Source: Triplophysa rosa
Taxonomy: Eukaryota > Chordata > Actinopteri > Cypriniformes > Nemacheilidae
Length of the DNA stretch: 64,000 nt
Reading direction: 5' to 3'
NCBI RefSeq assembly: GCF_024868665.1
Contig: NC_079891.1
Location: 29,962,665-30,026,664, forward strand
Shown here: positions 10,937-22,719 of the stretch, piece after piece
Position numbering within the stretch: position 1 is the stretch's first letter
How the letters are laid out: the number at the start of each line of letters is the position of its first letter
Notes under the pieces: model-generated
What the model saw: the letters and a program-made list of their open reading frames with translations, nothing else
The model's database searches: none
Told to the model about the DNA's origin: nothing
Made by a program: the position numbers and the translations under genes

Positions 10937-11384
10937 CCCACAGCATGAAGCAGACACAGAACATGAAGGAAGAGATGAGAGAAATAGCAATTTGTGAGTT
11001 GTATACGTATGTAACTATTACTGGACCTTTCACACTGAACTAATAGAGTTCCTCTCTCCTCCAGTAGCACTCAGGTCTATTCAAGAGACATTGTGATTGG
11101 GTTATTAGCATGCTAATAAATCCACGCCCCTCTCGCTAGTGTGTTAATTATACAACCTTGATGTGTCATTACCTGCATGCTGATCATGATTTATAAAAGA
11201 TTAGACTCCAGACCATTTTAAATGTTTCTTAATGTTGTGCGCATTAACCGAGACCAGTTATACTATACACTATACTATACTATATTTCTCTCGGTCTGTC
11301 TGTCTATCCTATATGTAGGAGACTTAATCCATAGAGACATAGACATTTTTCTTTATTTTTGTTATTAATCTGTTAAATAGTTTG

Positions 11385-11716
11385 TTAAAGCTATACTTGA
11401 CCCAAAAATGAACCTTTGGTCATCATTTACTCACCCTCTTGTCATTTCATACTTGTATGACTTTCTGTCTTCTGCAGAACACAGAAGAAGATATTTTGAA
11501 GAATGTTGGTAACAAAACAACAATGGTACCCATTGACTTGCATTGGTTTTGTGTTCATACAATAGAAGTCAATGGGTACCACCATTGTTCGGTTACCAAC
11601 ATTCTTCAAAATATCTTCTTTTGTGTTCTGCGGAAGAAAGTCATACAGATTGCAAATGACAAGAGGGTGAGTAAATGATGACAGAATTTTCATTTTGTGG
11701 TGAACAATCCCTTTAA
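11385..11716. mobile_element. TTAA-flanked foldback MITE, copy b, long hairpin
   Basis: TTAA occurs at 11385 and 11713. The left arm 'tttactcaccctcttgtcat' is inverted at the right as 'atgac-aagagggtgagtaaa'. The inner arms 'agatattttgaagaatgttg' and 'caacattcttcaaaatatct' with 'ggtacccattgac'/'gtcaatgggtacc' extend the pairing almost to the centre, so one transcript would fold into a hairpin of about 130 bp per arm. Frames on both strands here are by-products of the palindrome. Confidence 0.85.
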
Positions 11717-12439
11717 ATATTTTGTTAGTGGGCAAGTACCCTACCCACACTAAAATCCCATAAATTTAAACTACTTAATACTTGTATATAAAACTTTATT
11801 TTATACAACTCTGATAAGCTCTTATTGAGCATTTTTGCCTTCAGTACAGAAAAGACTGTATGTTGTACTGTATATTGCTTATTTTACTGTACTTGCTACT
11901 ACAAGCAATTAACTCAACAACCTTTTCTTATATGTTCCCCACATTCAGAAGAGCGCTTTAGAGCCAATCTGAGTCACTTTAATGACATTTAAGCTGTGGC
12001 AAGAAACTGTGTTGGTACGTGCATATAGTGCATTTGAAACACATTACACATCAAGGAAATGAAATCTATAGTGAACTTGGTTCCACTGTGCACAGCTTGT
12101 TTAGAAATCGGTCAATGCTACGCTCTCAACAGCAGCGTGGGGTTACGACAGGAAATGTCACATTGCCATGATTAATAGCACAAATACCGTAATAACACAT
12201 ACATAAAGATTCAGAGCAGCTGAGCCGGGTGGTTTATGGAAAGATAGATGGTGTCCTACAGGGGGCCAGGACACCACTATACCACCTACAATACACACTT
12301 TCCCTTTATTATAATAGACCAGTAAAACAAATGAAGACGTTTTAGAGACAGATTTACAAAACATTTGTGCTACTTTTTTGTGCGATGTTTCAGTACTAAA
12401 GCGGCATCTTATTCAATAATTCAGTTTAACTATTAAATG

Positions 12440-12725
12440 CATGAACATTCCTACCATAGTAGGAACAATTGCTTTAGTGTTGAACAGAACGAAGACATTT
12501 ATAAAGAAGATATTTTGAAGAATATAGGACAACAAACATTTCTGGGGCACAATTTTTTTTCTACTATGGTAATCAATGGTGGCCAAGAACTCTTTGGTTA
12601 CAAGCATTCTTCCAAATATCTTTCTCGGTCTTCATCGCAACAAAGAAATTTATACAGATTTAGAACCATTCGAGGGTGAGTAAATGATGACAGAATTTTT
12701 ATTTTTGGGTGAACCGTCCCTTTAA
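12440..12725. mobile_element. TTAA-flanked MITE, copy c (left end degraded)
   Basis: The right side is intact: 'cgagggtgagtaaatgatga', then 'gggtgaaccgtccctttaa' ending in TTAA at 12722-12725. The interior matches copy a ('ggtggccaagaactctttgg', 'acaagcattcttccaaatat'). The left terminal repeat is not recognisable, so the start is approximate. Confidence 0.65.
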
Positions 12726-12749
12726 ATAGTGCTGTATGGCAAGCATGTA

Positions 12750-13590
12750 TTAAAGAAGTAGTTCACTATAAAATAAAAATTTCATGATAATTCACTCACC
12801 CACATGTCATACAAGCTGTCTGTGTGTTATTTCTTCTGTCGAAAACAAACTGAGGCTTTTGAGGAAAGGTTTCGAAGGTTAAACGGGGGGCTGTTGGTTA
12901 AGGTCCATATTGTAGTTTCATTGCAGCTTCAAAAGGCTCGAAACGACACCAGCCGACGAATAAGGGTTTTGTCTAGCGAAACTATTGGTCATTTTCCAAG
13001 AAAACGAAAAAATGTTATACCTTTTAAACATTAATATATGGCTTTCTCTGCCTCGGCGGTCCACCAGGATGCTCGTCCACGACTTCCGTATTATGCAATC
13101 ACATTGGAAAGGTTATGCGTGACGTAGATTTAAACATCCCTGATATGCACATGACCATTTTTAAACAATAATCTTGCACAAATACATAATGTGTCATTCA
13201 ACATCCAAGAATCTTCTTTCTCCACACTCGTAAACACTGCGTCGGAACTTCAGTTTACTTCACGCGTGACCTTTCCAACGTGATTACAAAGTACGTGAAC
13301 TCATGGACGGGCTACATGGAGGACCTCCGAGGCAGTGCAAGCCGTATGATTATATTCAAAAAGTATATCATTTTTTGTTTTCTTGGAAAATGACCAATCG
13401 TTTCGCTAGACAACACCCTTATTCATCGGCTGGTGTCATGTAGAGCCTTTTGAAGCTGTGATGGAACTGAAATTTGGACCTTAACCAACAGCCCCCCTGT
13501 TTAGGTGCATTATAAGAATCCTGGAAAACTTTTCTCAAAAGCGTTGTATGACATGTGGGTGAGTGAAGTAATCATGAACTACTTCTCTAA
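12750..13590. mobile_element. Large foldback element with about 400-bp inverted arms
   Basis: The outer ends are 'ttaaagaagtagttca' and 'tgaactacttctctaa'. Pairing continues inward through 'actcacccacatgtcata'/'tatgacatgtgggtgagt', 'gggggctgttggttaaggtc'/'gaccttaaccaacagccccc', and 'tcattttccaagaaaac'/'gttttcttggaaaatga'. It reaches a centre near 13190, so nearly the whole 841 bp is one imperfect palindrome. No transposase is encoded. The end sequence resembles that of the smaller TTAA MITEs and suggests mobilisation by the same kind of enzyme. Confidence 0.8.
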
Positions 13591-14829
13591 GTCATTGTTT
13601 TCAGATCAAGCATGCTTCCTTTTTATGTAAATTAGGGTCAATGTATTCGTCGTCATTTAGTACGCGCTTTAAAAATTGTTGGGTCCAAAATAATCCAATA
13701 AAACAACCCAACCCAACCTCAAACTCAGTGTATGGGTAGAAAAATATGGATCGATTTTAGTCTCATTAATTATTCACGCGTAAAACAAGATACACACGCG
13801 TAAACAGTTTCACATGAATAAAACCCAATTAACCTAATTAATAAAGCTATTCACGTGCGTAAAACAAAACTATTTTCTCATAAAGTACATTTCGCAAACA
13901 TACGACTGTGCACAAATATTTCGAAAGTTTAAAATGTACACGTTTATCGTGTTACGTGAATGTGCAAATCGTCACTCACGTGTTAATCGCCTTGGATGTG
14001 TGTGTGTGTTTTTTGAGACTCTCCTGGCAGCACAACCCGTCCCACGTGGGTTGTCGTACTCTTTAGCCAATCAGATTCAACCTTACCATTCAACCAATCA
14101 TAAACGCGGAGAGCACAGGACTCAAGGAAAACGGCTCTGTGCACCTTTTGCGCAGTTTGACTCGCTTCCTGTGTTGCCAATTTAGTGATTTTTCAGCTCC
14201 CTTCAGCGATATATTTTCCAAAAGGCGGCTAGCTACAAATCTATGCACCCATACAAAACAATGTTTCCAAGAACTAGTCATTTATTGTCCTTGTTCATTT
14301 AAAACATACATTGTATGGACATACAAACATGAACACATCTCATCTATCAAGCACAGTTTGTTACCGGATTTTAGCAGTTCAGTAGAAGTGACTGCTGGTT
14401 GTGTAGTTTTAAGTGGTCATGTTCACTCACTATTTCATACTTTTTTTCTACAAAATAAGTTAATAAAACCGATTTATTGTGTGGCTGTATTAGGTTTTAA
14501 TACAGCATCACAGCTCAGAGAGTAGAGTAGCGAACAAATGAGCCTTTAGTGCTAACACTAGTGTTCCATGAGTTCTGTGCTCTCCACGATTATGATTGGT
14601 TGAATGGTAAGGTTGAATCTGATTGGCTAAACAGGATGACAACTCAAGTGGGGAGGGACAGCGCTGCCAAGAGAGTCTCAAAATACACACAAACAAATCC
14701 AGGGCGATTCACGCGTGAGTGACAATTTGCACATTCACATTCAATGATAAACTTGTACATTTTGAACCTTCGAAACATTTGTGCACAGATGTACGTCTGT
14801 GAATTATATTAATTGTCAGCATATCACCC

Positions 14830-15398
14830 TATAGCCCAAGACTGGTTGCCCACTGGAGCTAAGCAGGGCTGAGCCTGGTCAGTACCTGGATGGGAGACCT
14901 GTTGGGAATGCTAGGTTGCTGCTGGAAGAGGTGTTAGTGAGACCAGCAGGGGGTGCTCACCCTGTGGTCTGTGTGGGTCCTAATGCCCCAGTATAGTGAC
15001 GGGGACACTATACCGTCAAAAAGCATCGTCCTTCGGATGAGATGTTAAACCGAGGTCCTGACTCTCTGTGGTCATTAAAAATCCCAGGATGTCCTTCGAA
15101 AAAAGAGTAGGGGTGTAATCCCGGCATCCTGGCCAAATTCGCCCATTCGCCTGTATACATCATGGCCTCCTAATCATCCCATATGAACTAATTGGCTTTG
15201 TAACTCTGTCTCCTCTCCACCTATAAGCCGTTGTGTGGTGGGTGTTCTGGCGCAATATAGTGCATGTAGGATGGATGATGCCGTCGCATCATCCAGGTGG
15301 ATGCTGCACATTGGTGGTGGTTGAGAAGATCCCCCTTCCATGTGAAGCGCTATATAAATGTAATGAATTATTATTATTATTAATATTATTATTATTAA
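14830..15398 (+). mobile_element. 5S-rRNA-derived SINE (SINE3 type)
   Basis: Positions about 14844-14925 resemble the 3' two thirds of vertebrate 5S rRNA: 'gagctaagcagggctgagcc', 'tggtcagtacctggatggga' and 'gacctgttgggaatgctagg' match the internal control region for RNA polymerase III (A box, intermediate element, C box). The body continues to a tail 'gaagcgctatataaatgtaa' and an (att)n run, the usual end of fish SINE3 elements. The family is known from zebrafish. It is a retroposon, not a functional 5S gene, because the 5' third of the rRNA is missing and the body extends far beyond 121 nt. Confidence 0.9.
15361..15398 (+). repeat. (ATT)n tail of the SINE
   Basis: A run of att units with one taa interruption ends the retroposon. 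Such tails vary between individuals and mark the 3' end of the inserted copy. Confidence 0.85.
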
Positions 15399-15585
15399 GC
15401 TTTGTGAAACATATTTTATGAGGATATAATTTATTTTACACACGTGAATTGTTTTTTTGTGAATGTATATTTTATATATATATATAATTTGTGCACGTGA
15501 ATTAGGTTTTATGCATGCGAAACTGGCCACGCAAGTGTACTTTGTGTTTTATGTGTGAATAGTTAATGAGACTAAAAACGCTCCA

Positions 15586-18500
15586 TAGAAAAAACATCCC
15601 AAAGTTTTTAAGAGAGTATGTGAAGAACTCTGGCTAGTTTTCTTTAACATAAAAAACATTTTGGTATCCAACGACACAGAACCAAGAAGCTAACAGTTAG
15701 TTCTGCTTTCCTCTCTTTCCACTGCTTTCCTTTCCTGCCTTCCCATCTGCGTGATGTATAGCTTGTTTCAAGCACAGATTACTCCGAGAGCTTGGGAGAC
15801 TGAGCAAGGAAAAACACTACATCTAAGATGCTGCCGTGTAAAGGATCTGAAACAGATTAACAGGCCCCATCCTCTCGGGCTGCGCAGTCAGTGTGGAAAT
15901 GACTTTTCCATGCCTTGCTGAATGCTCGTGTGAGTGAAGCTTTTATTTTTTTGTTTTGAAGCGTTTGGGGAAAAACTACACTACAACACTGTTTCTCATG
16001 CAAAGCCATCAGCTCCGGCGTCCCCGTTTTAGCTCAAACGCATCGACTCGTCCTCGTAAATGTAATGATTTTAAGTCTTAGATTGAATGGATATCATATC
16101 CTGAAGGATGAGTGTTTAGCATCGAGACATATGAAATAAAAGACAGTTTGTGGTGAATAGCTTGAGTCAGCAGAAATTGTCTATCTTACATTCACTTTCC
16201 TTTTGTTTTGCTTTTTTTCCCGTTTTTAATAGGGAAATCTAAACGTTACTTATTGATCAACTCATAAATGGCTTCTTTATTGCTCCATAATAGCTTCAGC
16301 AGGAAGCTTTTTTTACTTAAACTAATTAAGGCAGGATAGATAAAGCTATATAAAAAGTGAGGAATAAAGCCTTTGTGGAGAGTTTTATCCTGTCGGAAGT
16401 CCTTTGCAAAAACACAATTTTAAATGTAATATGAATGTACTGATGCATTCTTGGGGTATGAGAAACACGCTGCAATCTCATTTGTTCATTTCTAGCGATG
16501 CAGCTTATGTAACTTTATTTTCAGCATGACAACACTTTGTCTTTTCAAATGTAGCTTTTACAGTGACATGTTACTTTTTCCATCAAGTAGTTGCACGTCA
16601 TGATGCAAAATTTTCATGTTGCACTGTACAGCGAGTCGAGGCAATAGTCAAACAATAGTAATAGTAAAAAAAAAAAAAGAAGAATTCGTATAATTGTGAT
16701 CTATTGTGCAAATCTTGTTTCCCTCCAGTCTAAAGCGAGAGAAGAAAGTCAAATTTAGGAATACCAAATTGATATAATTTATAATACATCCTTCATAATA
16801 CCTTTTCTAGAGCTTGAAAATAAGAAGAGTTATGGTAAGAATGTAAAAGCACAAATGATAAAAACATGAAATACTTTTCGTCTCTGTGCCGATGTATTTT
16901 TCACAGAAAATTGACCATTGCAAACGTTGTTAGTTCAGAATAAGCCTGCCGGCTGCTTTCACTGCGGCAGTAAAAATTCGTTTCACCACTAAAACTTTTC
17001 ATCCGTCAAAGTCAATAGTGGCCCCTATATATCTCTCCATATATCTGTCTATCCATATATCCATATATCCATCCATCTTCCTATTTTTTCAGCAGTACGA
17101 ATGTTTTTGTAACCTCTGTGTATTTATTTTGTGGATTTCTTACATGGTCTATTCGCTCAGCACACAGACTAGAGCTGTATGCTTAAAAACACGGACAGTA
17201 AGAGACCCGGTAGTGCATGTGAATAATGAGAGCAGGATTTAACACTTTAATCAATGTTTGATTAATATTTAGTTATTTTCCTGCACCAGGAAGGCCTTTG
17301 TAATGGGATTTCTGCCGTTTCCGCTTTTGCTGCTTGAGCCCTGGGCAAATTACACTGCTCTACATGAGACTCCAAAGACAGGAAGTGCCCCGACACCTCA
17401 CCAAACCCACCGACCCTGGACTGAATGTCATGCTCTGGAATAGAACTAAACCCCTTAGGAAAAGCCAGCCGTTAATATCCGTCTATACAGCAAGGCCCTT
17501 CATTAAAGCTCATTAGAAGTCCTAAATCAGCTCTTTACACCCACTCTCACCCAAAACCAACACTGCTGACACATGAGTACATGCTTACTACAGGACGTTT
17601 CGCAGAGGAAGATTTAATTGCTCAGAGATTGCTCTTCCATAGCTCAGGAGAATAAATGGAGTTCTCAATTGTTTAATTGAAGTTTCTTAACGTTGCCTTG
17701 TATTGCTCTTAAATTCCTCAGGAGAAATTACATTTGGAGGCTAGTCCATGCAGTTCATGAGCACATAACTGTGTTAAAATTGACATGAATATGTAAAGTA
17801 TATCAAATTGTATTTTAATTGCCGTAACTGGTCACTGTTTCATTGAAAACTTGTAAATCTCATAATGTTAGTGTTTTAAAAAATCGTTTGAAAGTGAATC
17901 TTCTGTTTGTAGTCTACTGTTACAGTGGCACTGCAGTACACAAAAGTGTTTTAAACTAAAATGAGAAAATATACTTTTTTGTCTATTTTTTATCAACTTC
18001 TCATAAATATTCTTAAAGTGACACTGACGTTTAAGTATACTGACAGTAAGTATACAGTATTTGGTCTTAACTTGTACTTATTGCATTTGTACTTAATGCA
18101 TACTTCATTTGGGTAACAAAGCTCAGATTTTTTTAGAAGTATTTGATAACAGATATTTGAGTTATTTTTGAATATTTTAGCACAATTTTGACAAATTGTT
18201 TTTTGATTCAATAGACCATAGCTGACGCACATAAGATTACTGGGTGCATAAGATTACACAAATACTTTATTAACACATAAATGATAAGACAGAACTCAAA
18301 ATCCTGAACTGGAAAAACAACTACGAAGAGGACAGGATCATGACACATTGCTGTGTATAAAAAACAATCGAAGGTGTTTAAGAGGCCACATTTGGAAGTA
18401 TTTAGGTGCAGGTAAAGAATCCCGAGTTCAAAAGATTCTCTTTCAATTTTAGTTGAAAAATTATACTTTTATCTAGCTATCCTACTTTAAACTAAATTAG

Positions 18501-18587
18501 AGAAAATATAAGATAAAGTTGATCTTATGTTTTAAATATTTTGAACAGTCCATAGAGTTGAAAAGATTTCATTTCACTGCAAGTTGT
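15586..18587. other. Unrecognised noncoding stretch
   Basis: About 3 kb without a supported exon or transposon end. It contains an A-rich run near 16666-16680 and an 'atccatatatcc' simple repeat at about 17028-17085. The part around 17280-17560 is more balanced in composition and unique. Open frames are short and match nothing I recognise. Confidence 0.45.
17020..17085 (+). repeat. Imperfect (atcc)/(atat) microsatellite
   Basis: Consecutive 'atatctctcc', 'atatatctgtctatcc' and 'atatatccatatatccatcc' units form a decayed simple repeat. Confidence 0.7.
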
Positions 18588-18909
18588 CCCAGGTAAAAAA
18601 AAGTGCACCATGATAAATGTACTTAAAGTGCTCTTTTTTTCATAAAGTGCTATAGTGCTTTTTCACAAAACTGCTTTTTTCATATACTAATTTTGTACTT
18701 TGAGTATTACAAAACAAATTTTGTATATTAAGATAAACTTGAGAAGGTCTAAGTGTACTCGACTGTGCTATTTTAAAACACCATGAATATAAGTACAAAA
18801 AATGTTATTTTTTAGTATATTAAGTACTAAATTAATTTGTGACAAAAGAGCACTTTAAGTGCATTATGAAACTTAAAGTGTACTTAGTGCACTTTTTTTT
18901 TTACCTGGG
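18588..18909. mobile_element. Palindromic MITE with CCCAGGTAAAAAAAAGTGCAC ends
   Basis: The left end 'cccaggtaaaaaaaagtgca' is inverted at the right as 'tgcactttttttttacctgg'. Inner pairs include 'acttaaagtgctctttt' and 'aaaagagcactttaagt'. At 322 bp it is non-coding. A partial relative ('aggtaaaaaaagtg', 'tagtgcac') lies at about 31803-31850. Confidence 0.8.
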
Positions 18910-19747
18910 CTATACCTTATATAACTGTGTATGTGACAATCAAAAATCTTGAAGATTTAAATTAAATTGATGGAAAGTAGCCTGAGAATTTGTTTGTGAA
19001 ATAACTATTAAGCTGCATGTTTTTCTCAAATAATATCACTGTAGATTACAGAACCTCGTCTGTGTAATTGGTTGCCCATCCTTTTATTATTGGTTGCACG
19101 CACCAATTATATCCTGAGAGTCTATCCAGCCGTCTGTAAATTCAAGGTTGAAGGAAGGTTATCTGGATGTCTTGATAAAAGCCTAAAGCTAAATATTACA
19201 TGCATGTGAATGTTTGTGTGGGTTTTCCCACACTCTGCTGCGATTTCTCTCTGTTTGTATATTAATAAAGTGACCGGAGAGTCAGTGTTAGACAGGCTGT
19301 TGGAGGATTTAAAGATTAGCCTGGCTCTCTCTTCACTCCGTCTTCTGCTCCACCTTTATGGAAGTATGATATGTTTATTGGCCTGCCAGACGCACAAGAG
19401 AGAAGCCCCATCCCCACCAGTGTCTGCCTTCCTCTCCATCTCTCTCATATTTTTTGGCGTTCATCCATTATCTGCTTCATTTCTTTCCCCTTGTGCACTT
19501 CCTGTATCTTTTCCTTATTAAATCTCGCCCGCTTGTGCTTTTCTGCCTCTTTTTTCCTCCCTTATATGAACTGTGCAGATTTACAGCGGATAATCAAAAT
19601 CACCATCTTGCCTATTAATCTCTATTTCTGTCTTTATCTATTTCTACTGCGCTCTACCTTGGCACACATACTGTTTCTTTCTCAGTTACGGTCTTGTATT
19701 GTGAAAAGTAGATGTAGAGTCAGTCTGTAATTGTCCTATATTGTGAC

Positions 19748-20221
19748 CAGTGTTGGGTGTAACTAGTTACTAAGTAATTAGTTACTGTAATTTAATTACT
19801 TTTCCCTTGAAAAGGTAAAGTAAGGGATTACTCTTATTTTTTGTAATTTAATTAGTTACTTTTGATGTAATTAAACTAAATACTTTGTGTAATTATGTGT
19901 GCAATAGTGGAATTGACATCAAAATTCAAAGTCTAACTTAAAAATCTGTGCTTTAATGTATAATTCTCACATTTGTAATACTTTGGTCAGTTAATAAGAG
20001 TACTTTATGTAGTTTAATATTATTTATTTTAATGAATTAAAAGAGCCCTTTCATGCCTTGAATCACTTAACTAATCAAGGTTGATATAGGATATAGAAAG
20101 TAATAAGTAACTAAATACTTTTTTGGAGAGAGTAATTTGTACAGTAATCTAATTTCACTATTGAATATGTAATTAGTAACTAGTAATTAATTACTTTTTG
20201 AGAGTAACTTACCCAACACTG
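19748..20221. mobile_element. hAT-like MITE with CAGTGTTGGGT ends, copy 2 (inverted), perfect 8-bp duplication
   Basis: The ends are 'cagtgttgggtgtaactagt' and 'agtaacttacccaacactg'. The flanks are identical 8-mers, attgtgac at 19740-19747 and 20222-20229, the target-site duplication length of hAT transposases. The sequence aligns in reverse orientation with 8650-9120, including 'ggttgatataggatatagaa'. Confidence 0.9.
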
Positions 20222-21420
20222 ATTGTGACTCACTTCTTGTCTGGACTGGCTTGCTGTTGTTAAACACTAAGGAGCATGGAAATAAGGTCGCCTTGACAGA
20301 TTTGTGATCAAAAAAGTCTTTGGTTTATAAAGGAGTTTACTCAAAAATTGTTAACTAAAGTCATCTTTAAATCCTCTTCACATCTTCACAAACCTTTATT
20401 CCAGACTTCCTCCATTAAACCAAATGTTTTTGTTCATTTTTATAGGTCAAGCGACTTTTAAAATTGAACTTTAACTATAGAATTTAATGCAGCTTTTGAA
20501 CTAAAATAAAAATAAGGTAGTGTTGCAAGTGTCTGAATACTTTGTGGATCCATTAATATTGTTCTGTTTTGGTCAATATGACCACAACGATTCATATATT
20601 TCAAATGTTTTACATTTGATTCTCTGAGGAGAGGTACCGTAGCACAGAATGGAGGACAGAACCTTCGCGGATCACGTGACATGCTGAGCTACATGATTGT
20701 CTTCAATGTTTTAAGGCTTAAAGCAGCGGCGTGGCAGACAAAATCACATCCACTTGAAGCAGGCACATGCACCCACTCATCCCCTCTGGATAACTGTTTT
20801 TTTTTTTGTTTCTCCGGGCAAAACCCTCAACATTTAGCACAACAGGAGAGCTGTAATCTTTCCCCGCTGTCATCAACAAACCAAGCAGTTTCCCAACCAA
20901 GACAATTGATCAATGTTCCACCACAAGGAAAAAATGCTCCTCACATTTATAAAAGGAGAAAAAGAGTTAAGATGAAACGCATGGAATACATATGCTCTGA
21001 TTAATAGATGTGAAGCTCAAAAGCTTTTTAGCATAATATTCCACAATAAATCAGACCCTACGAGAGAAAATAGAAGGTAGACTATAGGATAGTGTGCTAT
21101 CCCTTCACTGCAGATCTGCAGGTCTGGCCCAGGTACGTCACACTTTGATAAACAGCCCAACCTCATCCTCAACCTCATCTATCTTAATGTTTTAGAAATC
21201 ATCCAGCAGAGAGGCAGAATCACTTAATCTTTACAAGCTTTATGGTGAAAGAGGGCCGAGTCAATGGAGTGTGAGCAATATGACCAGGAAGGTCACGGGC
21301 TGGACGTGGTGCTGCGGGCTCACTGAGACTATTACATCAGTGTTATTTAATGATGTCAGAATGGATATCAGTTCTCTGATTATCTAAAATTTTCAATGGA
21401 AGAGGTAGTTTGACAGACCA
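20222..21420. other. Unrecognised noncoding stretch
   Basis: No supported exon, RNA gene or transposon boundary. The frame at 20681-21004 includes a T-rich run and matches no known protein. Confidence 0.45.
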
Positions 21421-22152
21421 GGGGTGCGTTTCCCAAAAGCATCGTTAGCCAACTATGGTCGCAAGTTCCGTCGTTCCAGCATAGTTCAACGATTTAAGTG
21501 TTTCCCGAAACCATCGTTCCAACGATCAATCGCAAACAGCATTGCAAAGTTGCGTTGTTGGAACTACAGGTCTAGAGCTGTGGTTAGAAGTATAGTTCCT
21601 TTTTATTATGACATGTAGACTTACAAGCATAATGCCTTTGAGCAAACTAAGCAAGCAACATGCAGTGCATTCTATATCCATAATTAGAAATACAAACAAA
21701 TTTAATTTTACATCTTTTAGTTTGTTAAGAAAATACAAGCGCTTTTTTTCAAGTGCGCATGCGCTAAAAGGACTTGCACTAGGACCCTGAGGAATCCCCG
21801 GGCGGAGTGACGTAGTAGGAAACTGATGAATTAATGAAATATCGTGAAATAAAACAACAGATAACTAAATAGGATAACTAAAGTCGCCGTTAAATGCAAT
21901 GCATGTTATTTACAGCAAGAATTTTACATTAATTCGATCTGAACGTATTTATTAGTAGACGTCATTACTCCACACCACCTGTGTGGCGTCATCAACTAGA
22001 TTGCTGAACCAACTTGGTTCAAACGACTGATCTCCGACAGAGTTACTACGGTTTCGGGAAACAGTCGTAACTACATCGTTAATTTCCCCAATGATCCATC
22101 GTACTATGGTGGTAAACCAGCGAGTTATGTCGTTGTTCGGGAAACGCATCCC
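21421..22152. mobile_element. TIR element with GGGGTGCGTTTCCC ends
   Basis: The left end 'ggggtgcgtttcccaaaagc' and the right end 'ttcgggaaacgcatccc' are inverted partners. Inside are the pairs 'gtttcccgaaaccatcgttc' and 'ggtttcgggaaacagtcgt', so sub-terminal repeats exist as well. The interior (about 21610-21960) is AT-rich and non-coding. I could not define a target duplication, so the superfamily is left open. Confidence 0.75.
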
Positions 22153-22600
22153 AGGTTGGCACAGGTATGTGGTGTTTGAGGGGCTGATGGGGGGGGCTGA
22201 TGAACAGTGAAAACAGCTAAAGGTGAGAACGGCTTCACAAATTCGGTAAGACGTTCATTATCACCTGTGGCAAGCCTGAAAGTGTCTGCTTTGACGTCTC
22301 GCTTGTCACATTCACTTTAAAATGTCTAAAAATAGAAGTGGTGGTAAATCGGAAGGAACGCCTAATTAAATAGAGTTGGACGGAGCAAAGTCCGTAAGAT
22401 AGTATGCTTTCTTGTAAAAAATATTTTGTTTATATAAAGCTGCTAAAGATGAATTATCGCCGTTGTCCTTCCCACACCTCCTATGTCCAAATTCGCTGTT
22501 CTTTTTAAAATACTTAAAAATACTGTGTCGTCAGACTTGACAAGCACTTTTAAATGCGTTTTATTGTTTAGATATTTGCAAAACCCAGTGAAAGCCCTTG

Positions 22601-22718
22601 GTGGATTGATTACTTAGGCCAAAACCATGGTTTTACTACAGTAACCATCGTTTACTATGGTTTTTACAAAAAACATCAATTTTAACTGTAGTATAACCAT
22701 GGTAAATTTTCGTACGTA
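22601..22718. mobile_element. Truncated copy of the CCCTTACGAAAATT MITE
   Basis: It starts at 'gtggattgattacttaggcc', an internal point of the copy at 9650-9806, and keeps 'aaaaccatggttttactaca', the 'taactgtagta' arm and the right end 'aaccatggtaaattttcgta'. The left terminal repeat is missing. Confidence 0.75.
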
Positions 22719-22719
22719 A

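Larger units (their letters stand above)
13745..15585. mobile_element. Foldback element interrupted by a SINE, 8-bp flanking repeat tagaaaaa
   Basis: The outer ends are 'tatggatcgattttagtctc' and, inverted, 'gagactaaaaacgctcca'. The arms continue with 'gtgaatgtgcaaat-gtcac' and an 'agccaatcagattcaacctt' block present in both orientations (about 14062 and 14605). Both outer flanks read tagaaaaa (13737-13744, 15586-15593), a possible target duplication, although A-rich. The right arm is split by the 5S-derived SINE at about 14830-15398. There is no coding potential beyond palindrome by-products. Confidence 0.75.

Noticed and set aside
11439..11750. Opposed frames of 79 and 102 codons
   Set aside because: They are generated by the symmetry of a hairpin MITE.
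13934..14696. Frames with the shared text LANQIQPYHSTNH on both strands
   Set aside because: They are the two arms of a foldback repeat, not paralogous proteins.
14844..14925. A genuine 5S rRNA gene
   Set aside because: Only the 3' two thirds match, the 5' part is absent, and the sequence continues into a SINE body and an (att)n tail.
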